64,000 nt of DNA from CAWCTD01 sp963798455. GTDB lineage: Bacteria > Acidobacteriota > Terriglobia > Bryobacterales > Bryobacteraceae. Each line of letters starts with the position of its first letter. Within the stretch, counting starts at the first letter, position 1. Under the pieces are notes generated by a model, which was not told the origin of the DNA, did no database searches, and saw only the letters and a list, made by a program, of their open reading frames with translations. This document shows positions 9,694-19,283 of the stretch, in pieces. Location: contig CAWCTD010000003.1 in assembly GCA_963798455.1 (NCBI GenBank), forward strand, positions 1,116,001-1,180,000. The letters run 5' to 3'. Position numbers and translations under genes: made by a program.

Positions 9694-10899
9694 ATGTCAA
9701 AGCGCAGCGTGTCGCGCCGCAACTTCCTGGCGGCTTCCGCGACAGGGTCGTTGACGGGCGTGGCGGCGGTGGCCCAGCCGGCTCTGGCGGCGGCACAGGC
9801 CGCCGCTGTGAAACCGGGGGATCTGCCTGACCTCGGCATCAAAGAGGTCAAAGTGTACGTGCTGGACCGCGGGCAGATCGCTTCCATCGTGACCAACAGC
9901 GGGATTGAGGGTAACTACACTCTCGGCACCCGCTACTGGCACCCTAACTGGAGCAACTTGGGGTGGCTGGACTTCGCCAAGCGCACACTAAGGGGCAGGA
10001 GCGTTCTGGACCTTCCGGCGATCACGTCTCAGTGGATTCCGGAGCAACGCCGCCTGGGACAAAGTTCTTACGCCGCGGCCATCGACTGCTGCCTGTGGGA
10101 CATTCTCGGCAAAGCCGTGAACCTCCCCGTGTACCGGATCCTCGGCGCCTACAGAAACAGGGTGCGAGCCTATGCCAGCAGCCAGCATCTGAGGACGGTG
10201 GATGCTTTCGTCGAGGACGTCCAGAAGTGCAAGGCCCAAGGGTTTACGGCTTACAAGATTCATCCGCCGGAACTGCGCGGCGGCCACGACTACAAGCTGG
10301 ACATCGAGGTCCTCAAAGCGGTCCGGAAAGCGGGCGGAGATAGTTTCACGCTGCTGCACGATCCTGTCGGGGTCTACACGCGCGAGGAAGCTTACAAGGT
10401 CGGCCGGGTGTTGCAGGATCAGGACTATGTCGCCTTCGAAGATCCGCTCCCCACCACGGACATTGACGGGCTTGCGGCCTTGTGCCAGGCGCTCGATATC
10501 CCGGTCCATGCCGGCGAGTTCATCTTCTCGATCTATGACTACGCCGAGTACATCCGTCGCGGAGCGGTGGACGTGCTGCGCTTCATCGTGGACAACATCG
10601 GGGGCATCAGCGGCGGGATGAAGGTGGCGCACCTGGCCGAGTGCCACGGGATGGAGTGCGCGCCTCACAACTGGGGCGAGGCTCTGGACCACGCCGTGCA
10701 CTTCCACTGCGAGCTGGCCATGCCGAACAATGTCTGGTTTGAGATGACGGTGCCCCAGGGACAGGCCGACCGTCCCTACTTCAAGGACAATATCCGCATC
10801 GACAAAGACGGCTACGTGCCCGCTCCCACCAAGCCGGGATTGGGGTACGAGCTGGACATGGCCGCACTCGAAAAGGCAACCCGGCGAATTGACCGATAG
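9694..10899 (+). CDS. Tat-exported enolase-superfamily sugar-acid dehydratase
   Basis: A 401-residue enolase-superfamily enzyme. The start chosen is the ATG with GGAGGAGA 6 nt upstream; an in-frame ATG at 9658 has no ribosome site. The Tat-like leader reads VSRRNFLAAS. Active-site residues are visible: the Lys188-x-His190 pair in YKIHPP, the metal ligands Asp223 (LHDP), Glu249 (AFEDP) and Glu275 (AGEF), and His325 (PHNWG). It is paralogous to the genes at 25786 and 29957, with which it shares ASSQHL and the C-terminus ending in RID. The likely reaction is dehydration of an aldonate or uronate-derived acid to a 2-keto-3-deoxy acid. It is controlled by the operator at 9582. Confidence 0.85.
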   Translation: MSKRSVSRRNFLAASATGSLTGVAAVAQPALAAAQAAAVKPGDLPDLGIKEVKVYVLDRGQIASIVTNSGIEGNYTLGTRYWHPNWSNLGWLDFAKRTLRGRSVLDLPAITSQWIPEQRRLGQSSYAAAIDCCLWDILGKAVNLPVYRILGAYRNRVRAYASSQHLRTVDAFVEDVQKCKAQGFTAYKIHPPELRGGHDYKLDIEVLKAVRKAGGDSFTLLHDPVGVYTREEAYKVGRVLQDQDYVAFEDPLPTTDIDGLAALCQALDIPVHAGEFIFSIYDYAEYIRRGAVDVLRFIVDNIGGISGGMKVAHLAECHGMECAPHNWGEALDHAVHFHCELAMPNNVWFEMTVPQGQADRPYFKDNIRIDKDGYVPAPTKPGLGYELDMAALEKATRRIDR

Positions 10900-10954
10900 G
10901 AGGGGGCCGGCAATCTCACTCAGCCTGCGCGGGGCCGCTGGGGGCCCGACCGCG

Positions 10955-12235
10955 CTACCCGGCCAGCTCTGACTCCAGGCGGGCGATGGCTGCCGAGGCA
11001 CGGCCCTCGGTGATCGTGGAACGGCGCAGCCGGCCGACCAAGCCGCTGATGGTCCGCTTGTGCGGCGCCGGCGAACCCGCCGCATTCCGCCGCTATCGCA
11101 CAAGTGGGCGAAGCTGCGTTCGACCAACTCCCCCCGCCGTCTCATCAGCGCCTTGGCAGTCGTGGTGTTCAGCCGCCGCCGATTCGCATACACCGCCGCC
11201 TGGGCCGCGCTCTGTCCGGTCCACTGTTGCCGCTTCCGTTCCAGCTCGGTAATCACCGTGCGCACGCCCACCCCGGCTAGGTCCTCCAGCGCCTGCTTGC
11301 TGTGATACCCCTTGTTCCACCACTACCCGTTCCACGCCGACTTCGCTGACCGCCGCCACAGGCGCCCACCGCGTCCGCGTGTGCCGCCTGCCCCGCCAGT
11401 CCGGTCACGGTGCAGCCGGCCTCTGCCAGGGTCGTCGCCATACTCGCCGTGTCCCCACGGTCGGCGGGTTGCACCGTCAGCGCCAACCACCGCGCCTGTC
11501 TCCCGGTCCACTGCGTGCTCGGCCTTGTAGGCCGGGTGCGTCCGGCCGTCCTTCATCTTCGTGATCCGCGCTTCCCGGTCGTGCGGATTCACCCAGTCCC
11601 GGTTGGACAGCGACTTCTTGCGCTTGCGATCAAAGCGCTGGCGTTGCGCCGGCGTCGGCTCCTCGATACCCTCGGTCTTCATCAACTGCGTGACCTGCTC
11701 GTCGTAGCTGACGCCGTTGTCCCGCCGCACGATCGACTTCAATGCCGCGTTGGCTTCCAGCATCGTGGCGTCCACACCCAGGTTCTTCCCGCTCAGCAAC
11801 CCCTCGCGCGCCACCTGCTTCAACGCCCATCGGAACACCGCCTTGTGCGTCCCCAGGTTCATCAGCCGCCGCGTCTTGGACAACGTCGAGTGGTCCGGTG
11901 TCTGCTCCTCCAGGCTCAAACCCAAGAACTCCCGCAGGCTCAGCGAGTCCGATACCCGGTAGGCAATCCCCCGCTCGGAGTCGATCCCTTCGAAGTAGCC
12001 GACCGGAAAGCAACGGAAATACACGCCCGGTGCGATCGAAGGGCGGCCCATCGTCGCGGCGTAGTACTTGCGGCAGATCCGCTCCGCCTAGGTGTCGAAC
12101 TTCGCCCGGTCGAGAATCTCGTTCAGCCGGCTGTAGAAGGGGTGCTGCCCGCGAGCCTGCAACTGGCTGGTCTCCACCCAGAAGGAAGTCTGCTTTCCCT
12201 TTCGCTTGCCGAGCGCCGTGCTCAATTGTCGGACC
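10955..12235 (-). pseudogene. Decayed IS5/IS1182-type DDE transposase
   Basis: On the minus strand the pieces of one transposase follow each other in several frames. An N-terminal segment (QTSFWVETSQLQARGQHPFY) is cut by an in-frame TAG near 12090. A long segment has the DUF772-like helical part and the motif LGVDATMLEANAALKS, which carries the first catalytic Asp. Then come ALTVQPADRGDTAS, AVSEVGVERVVV and a C-terminal part with RRGELVERSFAHL, which carries the catalytic Glu region. At least three frameshifts separate them. No clean terminal inverted repeats were found by eye. The element sits between a working dehydratase gene and two gene remnants, so it probably disrupted a sugar-acid gene cluster. 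Confidence 0.8.
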
Positions 12236-12279
12236 AAAACATTCTCACATCAAGATGTTTCGGAGACTGTATCCACGGG

Positions 12280-12514
12280 CTGCTAGCCCCCGAAGATGTT
12301 GCGTATTTCCGGCAGATCCGGCAGCAGTGTTTCACCCCGCTGGCCATGGGCGAGCTGTTCACCAGCCCGCAAGGTGGCGGCTATGGGCGAGATCATGGGC
12401 GTCAAGACGGCGTGCCATGGGCCGGGCGATGTTTCCCCGGTCGGACACATGGCGAACTTTCACCTCGATTTGGCCTGCTATAACTTTGGCATTCAGGAGC
12501 ACACGCCGGTCTAA
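12280..12514 (+). pseudogene. Remnant of an RspA/mannonate-dehydratase-like enolase gene
   Basis: The frame LLAPEDVAYFRQIRQQC, then AMGELFTSP, shifts after a deletion to RKVAAMGEIMGVKTACHG and PGDVSPVGHMANFHLDL, ending in a TAA. These segments match the barrel C-terminus of RspA-type D-mannonate or D-gluconate dehydratases, in which GEL(F), WHGPGD(V)SPVGH and NFGIQE are characteristic. About 30 residues between the two pieces are missing and the N-terminal two thirds is absent, so it is non-functional. It abuts the decayed transposase at 10955-12235. Confidence 0.75.
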
Positions 12515-12515
12515 C

Positions 12516-12656
12516 GCTTACATTATAACGCCCCACTATGCCGGCGTCTCCGATGGAGAGTACGGCCGCGATGAGAAGCTGTTCATCGAGAACCTGCGGC
12601 GGTTTGGCGCGCGCGAATCCCTGCTGAACGTCGTAGACAAAGATAAAGGATACTGA
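12516..12656 (+). pseudogene. C-terminal remnant of a D-2-hydroxyacid dehydrogenase gene
   Basis: Forty-six codons encode ITPHYAGVSDGEYGRDEKLF followed by IENLRRF and LLNVVDK, then TGA. This resembles the very C-terminus of D-isomer-specific 2-hydroxyacid dehydrogenases, in which the NVIxTPHxAG motif carries the catalytic His and is followed by the helix that closes the Rossmann domain. Everything upstream is missing. It begins 2 bp after the RspA-like remnant stop, so two decayed metabolic genes are fused end to end. Confidence 0.65.
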
Positions 12657-12848
12657 GTTATCCCCCCGGGGACTAAGGTCTCGGGAGGGTGATCATCACT
12701 CATCAACCGAAGCTATTTATACCAGGGGCAGGTGTCCGACGAGGCGGCCAAGGTTCCCTTGGCCTCGGGTTGACCTTGTCCTGTTCACGCAGCACCTGTT
12801 CCGTCTGTCTGCCGGAGAAGATGATGCAGGATCACAGCGTGGAGAACG

Positions 12849-14120
12849 TCACCACATGCGCCCAGCTTTGGTGCTTATCGTCCTCCCGGTCTCCCGTTCC
12901 TGGATGTCGATTCGTCCGTCTTCGATGCGCAAGCTGGCTACACCCTTGAACCCCAACGGGATCTGGGCCAGGAAAAAGGCGTATTTCTGCGTCCGGCGCT
13001 CCCGCGCTTCAATCCAGCCAAAAACCGGTACACCCGCCATCTTACCCTGCTCAACGGCGTTTCTTAGCCCGCTGATCGTCGAGTCGCCGATACAGATAGC
13101 GCGGGCAATCACTTTGCCATTCCATGGCTTTTCCTGTACACGCTGGTTCTCCTGCCAGTCATAGACCCATCGGTTGGACGGGCTTTCGAAGATGTACCCG
13201 ATCAGAACCCGATATTCGGTGTTGTACATCGTGAAGTAGACTTTCGGCTTGGATCCGTCCAACAGCCAGGTGCTGCCGCGCCCGGAAAACACCCGCAGGT
13301 CCGCCATGGCGCCGTCCGGATTCTTCGTCTCCGGCCAAGAGGCCCCCAGCGTAGCGTCTCGTCCTCTTCCCGCCACGACTCCGGACACCGGAGCGTCCGC
13401 ATATGTCTTGTTCAATTCCACGAACGGAGGGCCGAAAGTGACATGCTGCACCCACTGCATCGGGCGGCCGTAGGATACCTTGTTCTCGACCGACTCCTCG
13501 ACATATGCCACGGTTTCGTCCGAGGGGAGTGTGATGGCCCGCTCCACGCGGTACTGCGTCAGCGGCAGGTCAGCGGTGTACCGCAGCGTGACCCCGTCCT
13601 TGCGGCTATCGACTTTCTGCAGCTTCCACTCGACAGCGAGCGCCTCTCCGTGCTGGCCGTAGTCCTGCCGAAATTCGGCCTCTGAACTCGCAGCGAATTG
13701 CGGGAAACAGAGAAAATGCCCCATGTAGCCGCTCATCAGCCTCCGCTGAATGCCAGTACCGTAAACGTCTCCGTCCTTGGCGATGTCGTACGTATACGGG
13801 TCGATGGTCTGATAGTGCGGCACGCGCATCGGATTGATACTCAGCTTCGGGTCGTCGGATCTGAACCGGATCTCCCCGATGAATCCTCCTCCGGGGAGCG
13901 TGCTCACGCGCATCCGGTCGTTCTCCAGTATGAACGCGCGGCGTCCGTGCAGCTTGCCTTCTTGAAAAGAAGCGGTCTGGCCGAAAAGCGCAACAGTCAG
14001 CCCGGCCAGAAGCAGTCCTCTCAGGATTCTGACAAGCCTCTGTTGGGCCGTGACGCCGACCTCGCCCGCGAGGAATAATCGTCGATTCAAGTCTGTAGCT
14101 AGCATATTCATCTCACCCAA
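12849..14120 (-). CDS. Secreted galactose-mutarotase-like protein
   Basis: A 423-residue protein of unassigned function. A hydrophobic export segment at about residues 30-48 is preceded by basic residues (NRRLFLAG, RILRGLLLAGL). The body is rich in beta-strands and begins RAFILENDRMRVSTLPGGG, similar to the opening of galactose-mutarotase-like sandwich proteins, where a sugar-binding face is built around GGG(F)IGEIRF. No catalytic residues can be assigned with certainty. It follows the cytochrome-SUMF1 gene by 3 bp on the same strand and is probably co-transcribed with it and the aldo/keto reductase. A sugar-binding or epimerase role is only an inference. Confidence 0.5.
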   Translation of the reverse strand: MGEMNMLATDLNRRLFLAGEVGVTAQQRLVRILRGLLLAGLTVALFGQTASFQEGKLHGRRAFILENDRMRVSTLPGGGFIGEIRFRSDDPKLSINPMRVPHYQTIDPYTYDIAKDGDVYGTGIQRRLMSGYMGHFLCFPQFAASSEAEFRQDYGQHGEALAVEWKLQKVDSRKDGVTLRYTADLPLTQYRVERAITLPSDETVAYVEESVENKVSYGRPMQWVQHVTFGPPFVELNKTYADAPVSGVVAGRGRDATLGASWPETKNPDGAMADLRVFSGRGSTWLLDGSKPKVYFTMYNTEYRVLIGYIFESPSNRWVYDWQENQRVQEKPWNGKVIARAICIGDSTISGLRNAVEQGKMAGVPVFGWIEARERRTQKYAFFLAQIPLGFKGVASLRIEDGRIDIQERETGRTISTKAGRMW

Positions 14121-14123
14121 ATT

Positions 14124-15410
14124 TCAGCGAGGCTCGGGCACATCGCGGGCCAAGCGAAGACCGTTATATTCCAGCCGCCGGTCGGGTCGCTCTGTGTGGC
14201 GGAAAGCCGGGTCGAGAAGGTCACCTGGGTCCGCAAACCCGCCGCCTCGGAGGATTCGCAGCCCAGACGCGGCCGGAGATTCCCGCCCATCGGCCGCATC
14301 AAACGGGTACGGGCGGTCGAGGCTCGAGCACCACTCCCACACGTTCCCCAGCATGTCGTACAAGCCGAGTTTGTCCGGCCGGCCTTTGCCCACCGGCTGA
14401 GGCGAACTCAGCACCGATGCGGCTGATTCGTTCACTGCGCCGCCAATGCGAGCGGCAAATTCCCACTCGGCCTCGGTGGGCAACCGGAAGCCACCTCCCG
14501 GAACTTTCTCATTCAGCTTCCGGATGAAGGCCTGCGCGTCCACCCACGAAACCTGCTCCACCGGCATATCTTTGGCGTCCGGGAACTTTTCCCCCTGGAA
14601 GGCGCTGGGGTTCGTCCCCATCAGCGACGTCCACTGGGCCTGGGTGATCTCGTACGCCCCAAGGTAGAAAGCGCCGACGCGGACCGTGTGCACCGGTCTC
14701 GAACTGGCATACTTCTCCGACCCCATTTCGAACTCGCCGCCTGACACGAGCACCATCGGAATTCCCAACCCGGCCACCCGCACCTTCCGCGGAAGCCCAC
14801 TCTCGGCATCGATCTCGCTTCCCACAGTCTCAAAGCCGGGCAATCCCGGTGTAAGGCGGCGCTCGCACAGCTTCAGCTTCTCACTTGCCTTGACGTCTTC
14901 CGGCCGTTGCTGGAGCGCGTTCCGGAATGCACCTTGGGCACTATCCCATTTTCCGGCTTGGACCAGCCTGTCACCTTCCTCCATGAACTTGGAGTACCGT
15001 TCCCAGCGCGTCTGCCTCTGCTCGAACTGTTCGTCGTTCACCGTGGGCTGGCTATTAGGGTTGACCAGTGCGTGGGCGTGGTGACAAGTCTGACATGCCG
15101 CTTTCTGGCCACTCTTCGGGCACCCGGCTGTATGGCAGGTCTGGCAAAGGCCGGCGATGGCGTCGCCGCGCGGAATACGCTCCGGTTTGACGTTGTCCCG
15201 CTCATCGCGGACGTGCCCCGTGCTCTCCCCATGACAGGAGGTGCAGCCGATGCCCGCCTTGTGATGACCAGACATGCCCCACTCGACCGCCGAAATAACG
15301 TGGCAGCGACCGCAAACTCCCGCTTCCTTGATCTCCGCCCCCTCCTGGCCTTGGCCGCACACGGCCAGCGGAAGTAGGATCGCAACTAGCAGTCCAATTA
15401 CACGCCCCAT
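14124..15410 (-). CDS. Tetraheme cytochrome c - TPR - SUMF1 fusion protein
   Basis: A 428-residue exported protein with three parts. After a signal peptide (residues 1-19) come four c-type heme sites at residues 33-37 (CGRCH), 56-60 (CTSCH), 89-93 (CQTCH) and 106-110 (CQTCH). A helical TPR-like segment follows at about 140-185. The rest (about 215-428) is a SUMF1/formylglycine-generating-enzyme fold with EFEMGSE, RLPTEAEWEFAAR, GLYDMLGNVWEWC and ILRGGGF. The cysteine pair that makes a true formylglycine enzyme active is not visible, so this is more likely a binding or other FGE-fold domain. The ATG chosen follows GGAGG by 4 nt and overlaps the reductase stop by 13 nt. Confidence 0.8.
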   Translation of the reverse strand: MGRVIGLLVAILLPLAVCGQGQEGAEIKEAGVCGRCHVISAVEWGMSGHHKAGIGCTSCHGESTGHVRDERDNVKPERIPRGDAIAGLCQTCHTAGCPKSGQKAACQTCHHAHALVNPNSQPTVNDEQFEQRQTRWERYSKFMEEGDRLVQAGKWDSAQGAFRNALQQRPEDVKASEKLKLCERRLTPGLPGFETVGSEIDAESGLPRKVRVAGLGIPMVLVSGGEFEMGSEKYASSRPVHTVRVGAFYLGAYEITQAQWTSLMGTNPSAFQGEKFPDAKDMPVEQVSWVDAQAFIRKLNEKVPGGGFRLPTEAEWEFAARIGGAVNESAASVLSSPQPVGKGRPDKLGLYDMLGNVWEWCSSLDRPYPFDAADGRESPAASGLRILRGGGFADPGDLLDPAFRHTERPDRRLEYNGLRLARDVPEPR

Positions 15411-16496
15411 TGTTCCTCCAGCCACCTGTATTCGCTCCGAATCCAGTTCGATCCATACAGGCTTGCGAGGCGCCTGGCGGCATCGAGCGCCGCCCGCTCC
15501 TCGGGACGCGTCTCCTCATACCTCTGGAGAGCCTGATAATTGTCCTCCAGTAGACGTTCCTCGAACATGCCCGTGATCGCCGCAGACAGGAAAGGCCGCG
15601 AATACACAAACCGCAGGGCCGCCATGCATAGGGTCTCGTCCGGCATTCGGTCCAGGGACTTGGTCAGTTCGGCCACTGCGGCCGGCAGGATCGGCCGAAC
15701 ACGACTCTCGAACAACTGGAGCCGCTCAAATTCCGGCTTTGCACCTTGACGAGCATGGGGGTCGAGGTTCATGATCGACCCCGAAGCCAGCGGCTTCATG
15801 GCGATCAGTCCGATGCCCCTCTGAGTAGCGAGCGGCAGAAACCTGCTGTACTCGCCTCGCGCTTGGATGAAGTTGTAGGGGAAGAAGACGTAGTCTAGGC
15901 CTTCCAACTCCTGCATGGCCGTGATCAGCAGATCCTGACTGTGAGAGGCAACGCCGAGAGCGCGGATCTTCCCAGCCTCCTTTGCTTTCCTGTACTTGTC
16001 CCAGTTGCGAAAGGCCTGGCTGTCAAATTGCTGGAGTTGGTAACGATACAGGTCTAAGTGTCCGAACAGTCTGATCGCGCGCTCCGGGTCCAGGTAAGGA
16101 TTCTCGTTGGCCGCCGAGATGAGCACCTTGTCCCGGCGGTCTTTCACAAGGCGCGCCGCGGGTTCCCACTGGCCCTCTTCCTCGTAGACGTTCGAGCAGG
16201 TTCACGCCCATATCGAAGGCCCGGGAAATAATCCGGTCACGCCGCACCTGTCCCTGCGCGCTTAGAACGTTCTTTCTGGGGGGGGCGGCGGGGATCCGGT
16301 CGGCGGGGTCGGTATGAGAACCGACGGAAAGCAGAGAGACGTACATGTCGGTCTGCCCGAGGCGGCGATAGACCATGCCGCCGCGCCGGTACTCTTGTGC
16401 CGGAGTGGCGCCGAGGCCCGAGGCGATCAACCCAGCGCCAGCGGCTAGAAGAGTGCGACGCGTCATGTCGTTGTTCGTGACAGAGCCCTTGGCCAT
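15398..16496 (-). pseudogene. Frameshifted Tat-exported aldo/keto reductase
   Basis: Two overlapping frames encode one aldo/keto reductase. The N-terminal frame starts at an ATG with AAGGAGG 9 nt upstream, carries a Tat-like leader (MTRRTLLAAGAGLIASG) and the strand VYRRLGQTDMYVSLLSVG, and runs to FDMGVNLLE. A single extra base near 16197 then moves the reading to NVYEEEGQWEPAARLVKDRR and the remaining barrel (KVLISAANE, DLYRYQLQQ, ALGVASHSQ, MKPLASGS). The expected order after GVNL is the catalytic Tyr of VYEEE, so the shift falls right in the active site. It may be a sequencing error or a recent loss. The gene heads the operon that continues with the cytochrome-SUMF1 gene. Confidence 0.75.
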
Positions 16497-16626
16497 GAGA
16501 AAAAACCTCCTTCCCGATTTCAAACATCCACTGCGGGTCTACACTCGTGTGCCCCGCCTCATCCTGGCGTTCCTTACTCATGACTGCCCGAAACGCCGAC
16601 GCGTTCCGCACAGAACTGCGTCCCGC

Positions 16627-17661
16627 TCAAGCCTTCAAAAACGGCTTCATCAGATCCAGCATCTCGCGGAGCACTTTCTGGGAGGTGTCATCGAGCACAG
16701 CGGTTGACTGCCCTCTTCCCGAAGCGAGCGCCTTGGGATCCGCCGCGGCCTGCCCGGACCGCTCGGAGCGCCGCGACTGATAGGTCTTAAACACGCCGCG
16801 AGCGTACAGGATGTATTTCATCGCTTCCGGATACGTGCTGATTTCCTGGATCAGGATGGCCGCGATACCGAACTCCTGTATGGCTTCCCTCTGCTTGCCG
16901 GAATGCCAGAGGTCCCAGGCGGAAGCGTACACATCCGCAAACGACGCCGCGGGCATGCTGCCTGAGAAGCCTCGGATCATTTCGTCGATCAACGTGCGTC
17001 CATGCCCGCCGCTAAACACCTTCAGCTCGCCATGGGTTCCACTCTGCAACCCCGCGAATCGCATCAGCGGCTGTCCGGCCTCGTCCTTGACATAACGCAT
17101 GGTCGGAATCGCCTTGTACATCGAAACGATGGAGTCGACGCTCATGTTGCCGACGGCCTGAACGAACAGCGGCAGGCCGGTGGCTGCGCCGATCTGCCGG
17201 TAGTAGTCCTGGACTGTGGTCGGGTCGGTTTGGCTCGCTGGCGGAAGCGAGATGATGGCGTCCGCGCCTACCTTTTCCGCATGTTTCGCATATCGAATGG
17301 CGGTAGCTGTGTCCGCGGCCTGGACGCCGAGCACGATCGCCGGCCTCAACTTCTTCCCGGTCGAAGCGATGACTTCGGCGCCTTCCAGGCGTTCCGATTC
17401 GGTCAGCGTTTGCCATTCGCTGGCGAGCTGGGGCCAGACGAAGCCGTGGACCGCGCCACGGTCGATGAAACGCACTTCCTCCACCAGTGACCCGACATCG
17501 AGCCGATCCGAGGGGGTGAACGGTGTCTGCGCAATCGGGAATATGCCGCGCAGAGGTTTCGATCCAGGAGCGGATCGGCCAACTTGCGACAGCACAAGTC
17601 CGCCTGCGCCCATGAACAACAAATCCCGCCTGCTTAGAGGACTTCCGTCTGCCTTCTGCAT
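16627..17661 (-). CDS. Exported dihydrodipicolinate-synthase-family aldolase
   Basis: A 344-residue DHDPS/N-acetylneuraminate-lyase superfamily protein. The start chosen is the ATG with GGAGGAG about 10 nt upstream. It begins with a Tat-like leader (LSRRDLLFMGAGGLVLS), unusual for a normally cytosolic family. The barrel (about 35-310) carries GIFPIAQTPFTP at its start and YVKDEAG, whose Lys is the likely Schiff-base residue; the usual catalytic Tyr on the preceding strand is not obvious. It is 59 percent or so alike by eye to the paralog at 24407. A 2-keto-3-deoxy acid aldolase role downstream of the dehydratases is inferred. It lies downstream of the dehydratase gene at 17770 on the same strand. 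Confidence 0.72.
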   Translation of the reverse strand: MQKADGSPLSRRDLLFMGAGGLVLSQVGRSAPGSKPLRGIFPIAQTPFTPSDRLDVGSLVEEVRFIDRGAVHGFVWPQLASEWQTLTESERLEGAEVIASTGKKLRPAIVLGVQAADTATAIRYAKHAEKVGADAIISLPPASQTDPTTVQDYYRQIGAATGLPLFVQAVGNMSVDSIVSMYKAIPTMRYVKDEAGQPLMRFAGLQSGTHGELKVFSGGHGRTLIDEMIRGFSGSMPAASFADVYASAWDLWHSGKQREAIQEFGIAAILIQEISTYPEAMKYILYARGVFKTYQSRRSERSGQAAADPKALASGRGQSTAVLDDTSQKVLREMLDLMKPFLKA

Positions 17662-17769
17662 GGGGTGTTTCTCCTCCAGTCTCCGCCGACAAGCGGCGCG
17701 TGTCAAGCCTCGACAAAAATGTCTCTTCGTTACCTCTATAAGAGTGTCCCCTTGGGGAGTAGTCGCACT

Positions 17770-18981
17770 CTAAGTGAGTCCTGGCGCGTATCTCTTGAGC
17801 ACTTCGCTAGTGAACTCGACCGCGAAACCTGGCCCTTCGAAAGGATAATAGAATCCGTTTTCGAACTTCGGTGTAAGCAGTTCCATCAGTTCATTCCCCG
17901 ACGCTCCTGTCCCGAAGCTCTCCGCAATAGACGGAGCTTGGGAACAGAGGATCAGACTCATGCCGTACACGCTCCCGCCGCGATGCGGCAGGACTGGGAG
18001 ACCGTTCGCGGCGCCGAGCTGAGCGACTCGGCGGCAGTCGGTCAGGCCACCCGACCACGTAACATCGGGCTGAAGAATATGCACCGCCTTATTTCGGATC
18101 AACTCCTGGAAGCCGAAGCGCGTGGCCTCGTGCTCGCCGCTGGCGATACGCGCCCCGCGCACCTCACGGCACAACTGGGAGTAGCCGTCGATGTCGTCCG
18201 GCAGCAGTGGCTCCTCGATGAAGTGGACCCGGGCTTCCGCCACCCTCTCCGCCAGCTCGAGGGTGTAGGGCACGTCCCAGGCGCAAAGGGCGTCTACCAT
18301 CAGCAAGGGATCTGGGCCGAGCGCCTTCCGGGCGGCCAGGATCTTGTCAGCATCACGCCGCAGCCCTTCCTTTCCAGCTCTGGCATCGTTGAAGTTCGAT
18401 ATCTTGACACCGCCGAAGCCGAGCTTCAGCCCCTGCTCAATGTCGTTGCCGGTGTAGTACGCGGGGACCTTCTCCTTAGTCGGCCCGCCCAGCAGTCTAT
18501 AGACGGGCAGTCCCGCCTGTTTGCCGGCAATGTCCCACAGCGCCAAGTCGATGCCGCTGATGGCCATGATCGCGACCCCTCTGCGGCCATAGAACGAGGT
18601 AGACGCGAACATCTGATCCCACAGCAGCTCGATGTTCATGGGATTTGTTCCCATGAGCAGGTCTGAAAGGTGGTTCTCGATGATATAGACCGCTGCCCCG
18701 CCGCCACCTCCCATTCCGTAGCCGGTGATACCCTGATCGGTTCGGATCTGGACGAGGATCGCGCCCCCGAGTTGCGAGAATGGGCCGAATTGCCGCCAGC
18801 GTCTGGGGTCAAAGTCGGGCAGGACCCGCCGGCTGGCGGACTGGTCGCGCGGGCCCTCCCCGCCTCGCACACGCAGAGGAACTGCTCGCACGGAGGTGAT
18901 TTTCAGCGCAGGCTTCGACGCTGCAACAGCCAAGCCACCCGTGGCCTGCCAAAGGAACCCTCTTCGGGAAACGTCTTGCAT
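17770..18981 (-). CDS. Exported L-rhamnonate-dehydratase-like enolase-superfamily enzyme
   Basis: A 403-residue enolase-superfamily protein starting at the Met before QDVSRRGFLWQA, a Tat-like leader; an upstream start at 19086 would add 35 unlikely residues. Catalytic positions are Lys193 (GVKISN), Asp230 (LMVDAL), Glu256-Glu257 (FIEEPL), Glu283 (SGEHEATR) and His333 (LPHRGG). The segments EEPLLPDD and GEHEATR match L-rhamnonate dehydratase (RhmD), which makes 2-keto-3-deoxy-L-rhamnonate. With a fucosidase nearby, a 6-deoxy sugar acid is a sensible but unproven substrate. The gene is divergent from the receptor at 19378 and upstream of the aldolase at 16627, with which it probably forms an operon. 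Confidence 0.8.
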   Translation of the reverse strand: MQDVSRRGFLWQATGGLAVAASKPALKITSVRAVPLRVRGGEGPRDQSASRRVLPDFDPRRWRQFGPFSQLGGAILVQIRTDQGITGYGMGGGGGAAVYIIENHLSDLLMGTNPMNIELLWDQMFASTSFYGRRGVAIMAISGIDLALWDIAGKQAGLPVYRLLGGPTKEKVPAYYTGNDIEQGLKLGFGGVKISNFNDARAGKEGLRRDADKILAARKALGPDPLLMVDALCAWDVPYTLELAERVAEARVHFIEEPLLPDDIDGYSQLCREVRGARIASGEHEATRFGFQELIRNKAVHILQPDVTWSGGLTDCRRVAQLGAANGLPVLPHRGGSVYGMSLILCSQAPSIAESFGTGASGNELMELLTPKFENGFYYPFEGPGFAVEFTSEVLKRYAPGLT

Positions 18982-19114
18982 ATCACTCAGGATTTCCGTT
19001 TTCGACTCCTGGCTGCAGTATAATTTTACAGCCGCCTGCCTCTGTTTCAACAATTTCCATGTTGGCCTTGCGGCCGGCACGAGCATACCACAATCGGTTG
19101 ATCTTGGAGCCGCT

Positions 19115-19138
19115 CAGAGAAAACGTTCAGAGAAAACG
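19115..19138. repeat. Short direct repeat in the 18982-19283 gap
   Basis: CAGAGAAAACG occurs twice (19115-19125 and 19128-19138), separated by 2 bp. It lies in the roughly 300-bp stretch between the divergent dehydratase and receptor genes. The 13-bp period suggests a possible protein-binding tandem, but nothing else supports this. No gene was seen in the rest of the gap. Confidence 0.3.
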
Positions 19139-19283
19139 CCCATTTTACGGGCACTTCAAGGGTCCGATTCCGAGAACGGTTTATCCGACTCCGGCAACCA
19201 TTTTATTCTATTCGACTTCTAGCCGGACAGCAGTGCCAGCGAGTTCATCAATCACACGGTGGCAAGGCCACAAGAAAACTGCG

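Noticed and set aside
10900..10954. Terminator after the dehydratase gene at 9694
   Set aside because: The GCGCGGGGCC/GGCCCGACCGCGC pairing is imperfect and has no T-run.
12700..12726. Degenerate fifth operator near CATCAACCGAAGC followed by TTTATACC
   Set aside because: Only one half-site is similar, the second arm is missing, and no gene follows on that strand.
14124..15410. True formylglycine-generating enzyme
   Set aside because: The SUMF1 fold is present but the C-terminal active-site cysteines are not seen, and no sulfatase gene is nearby.
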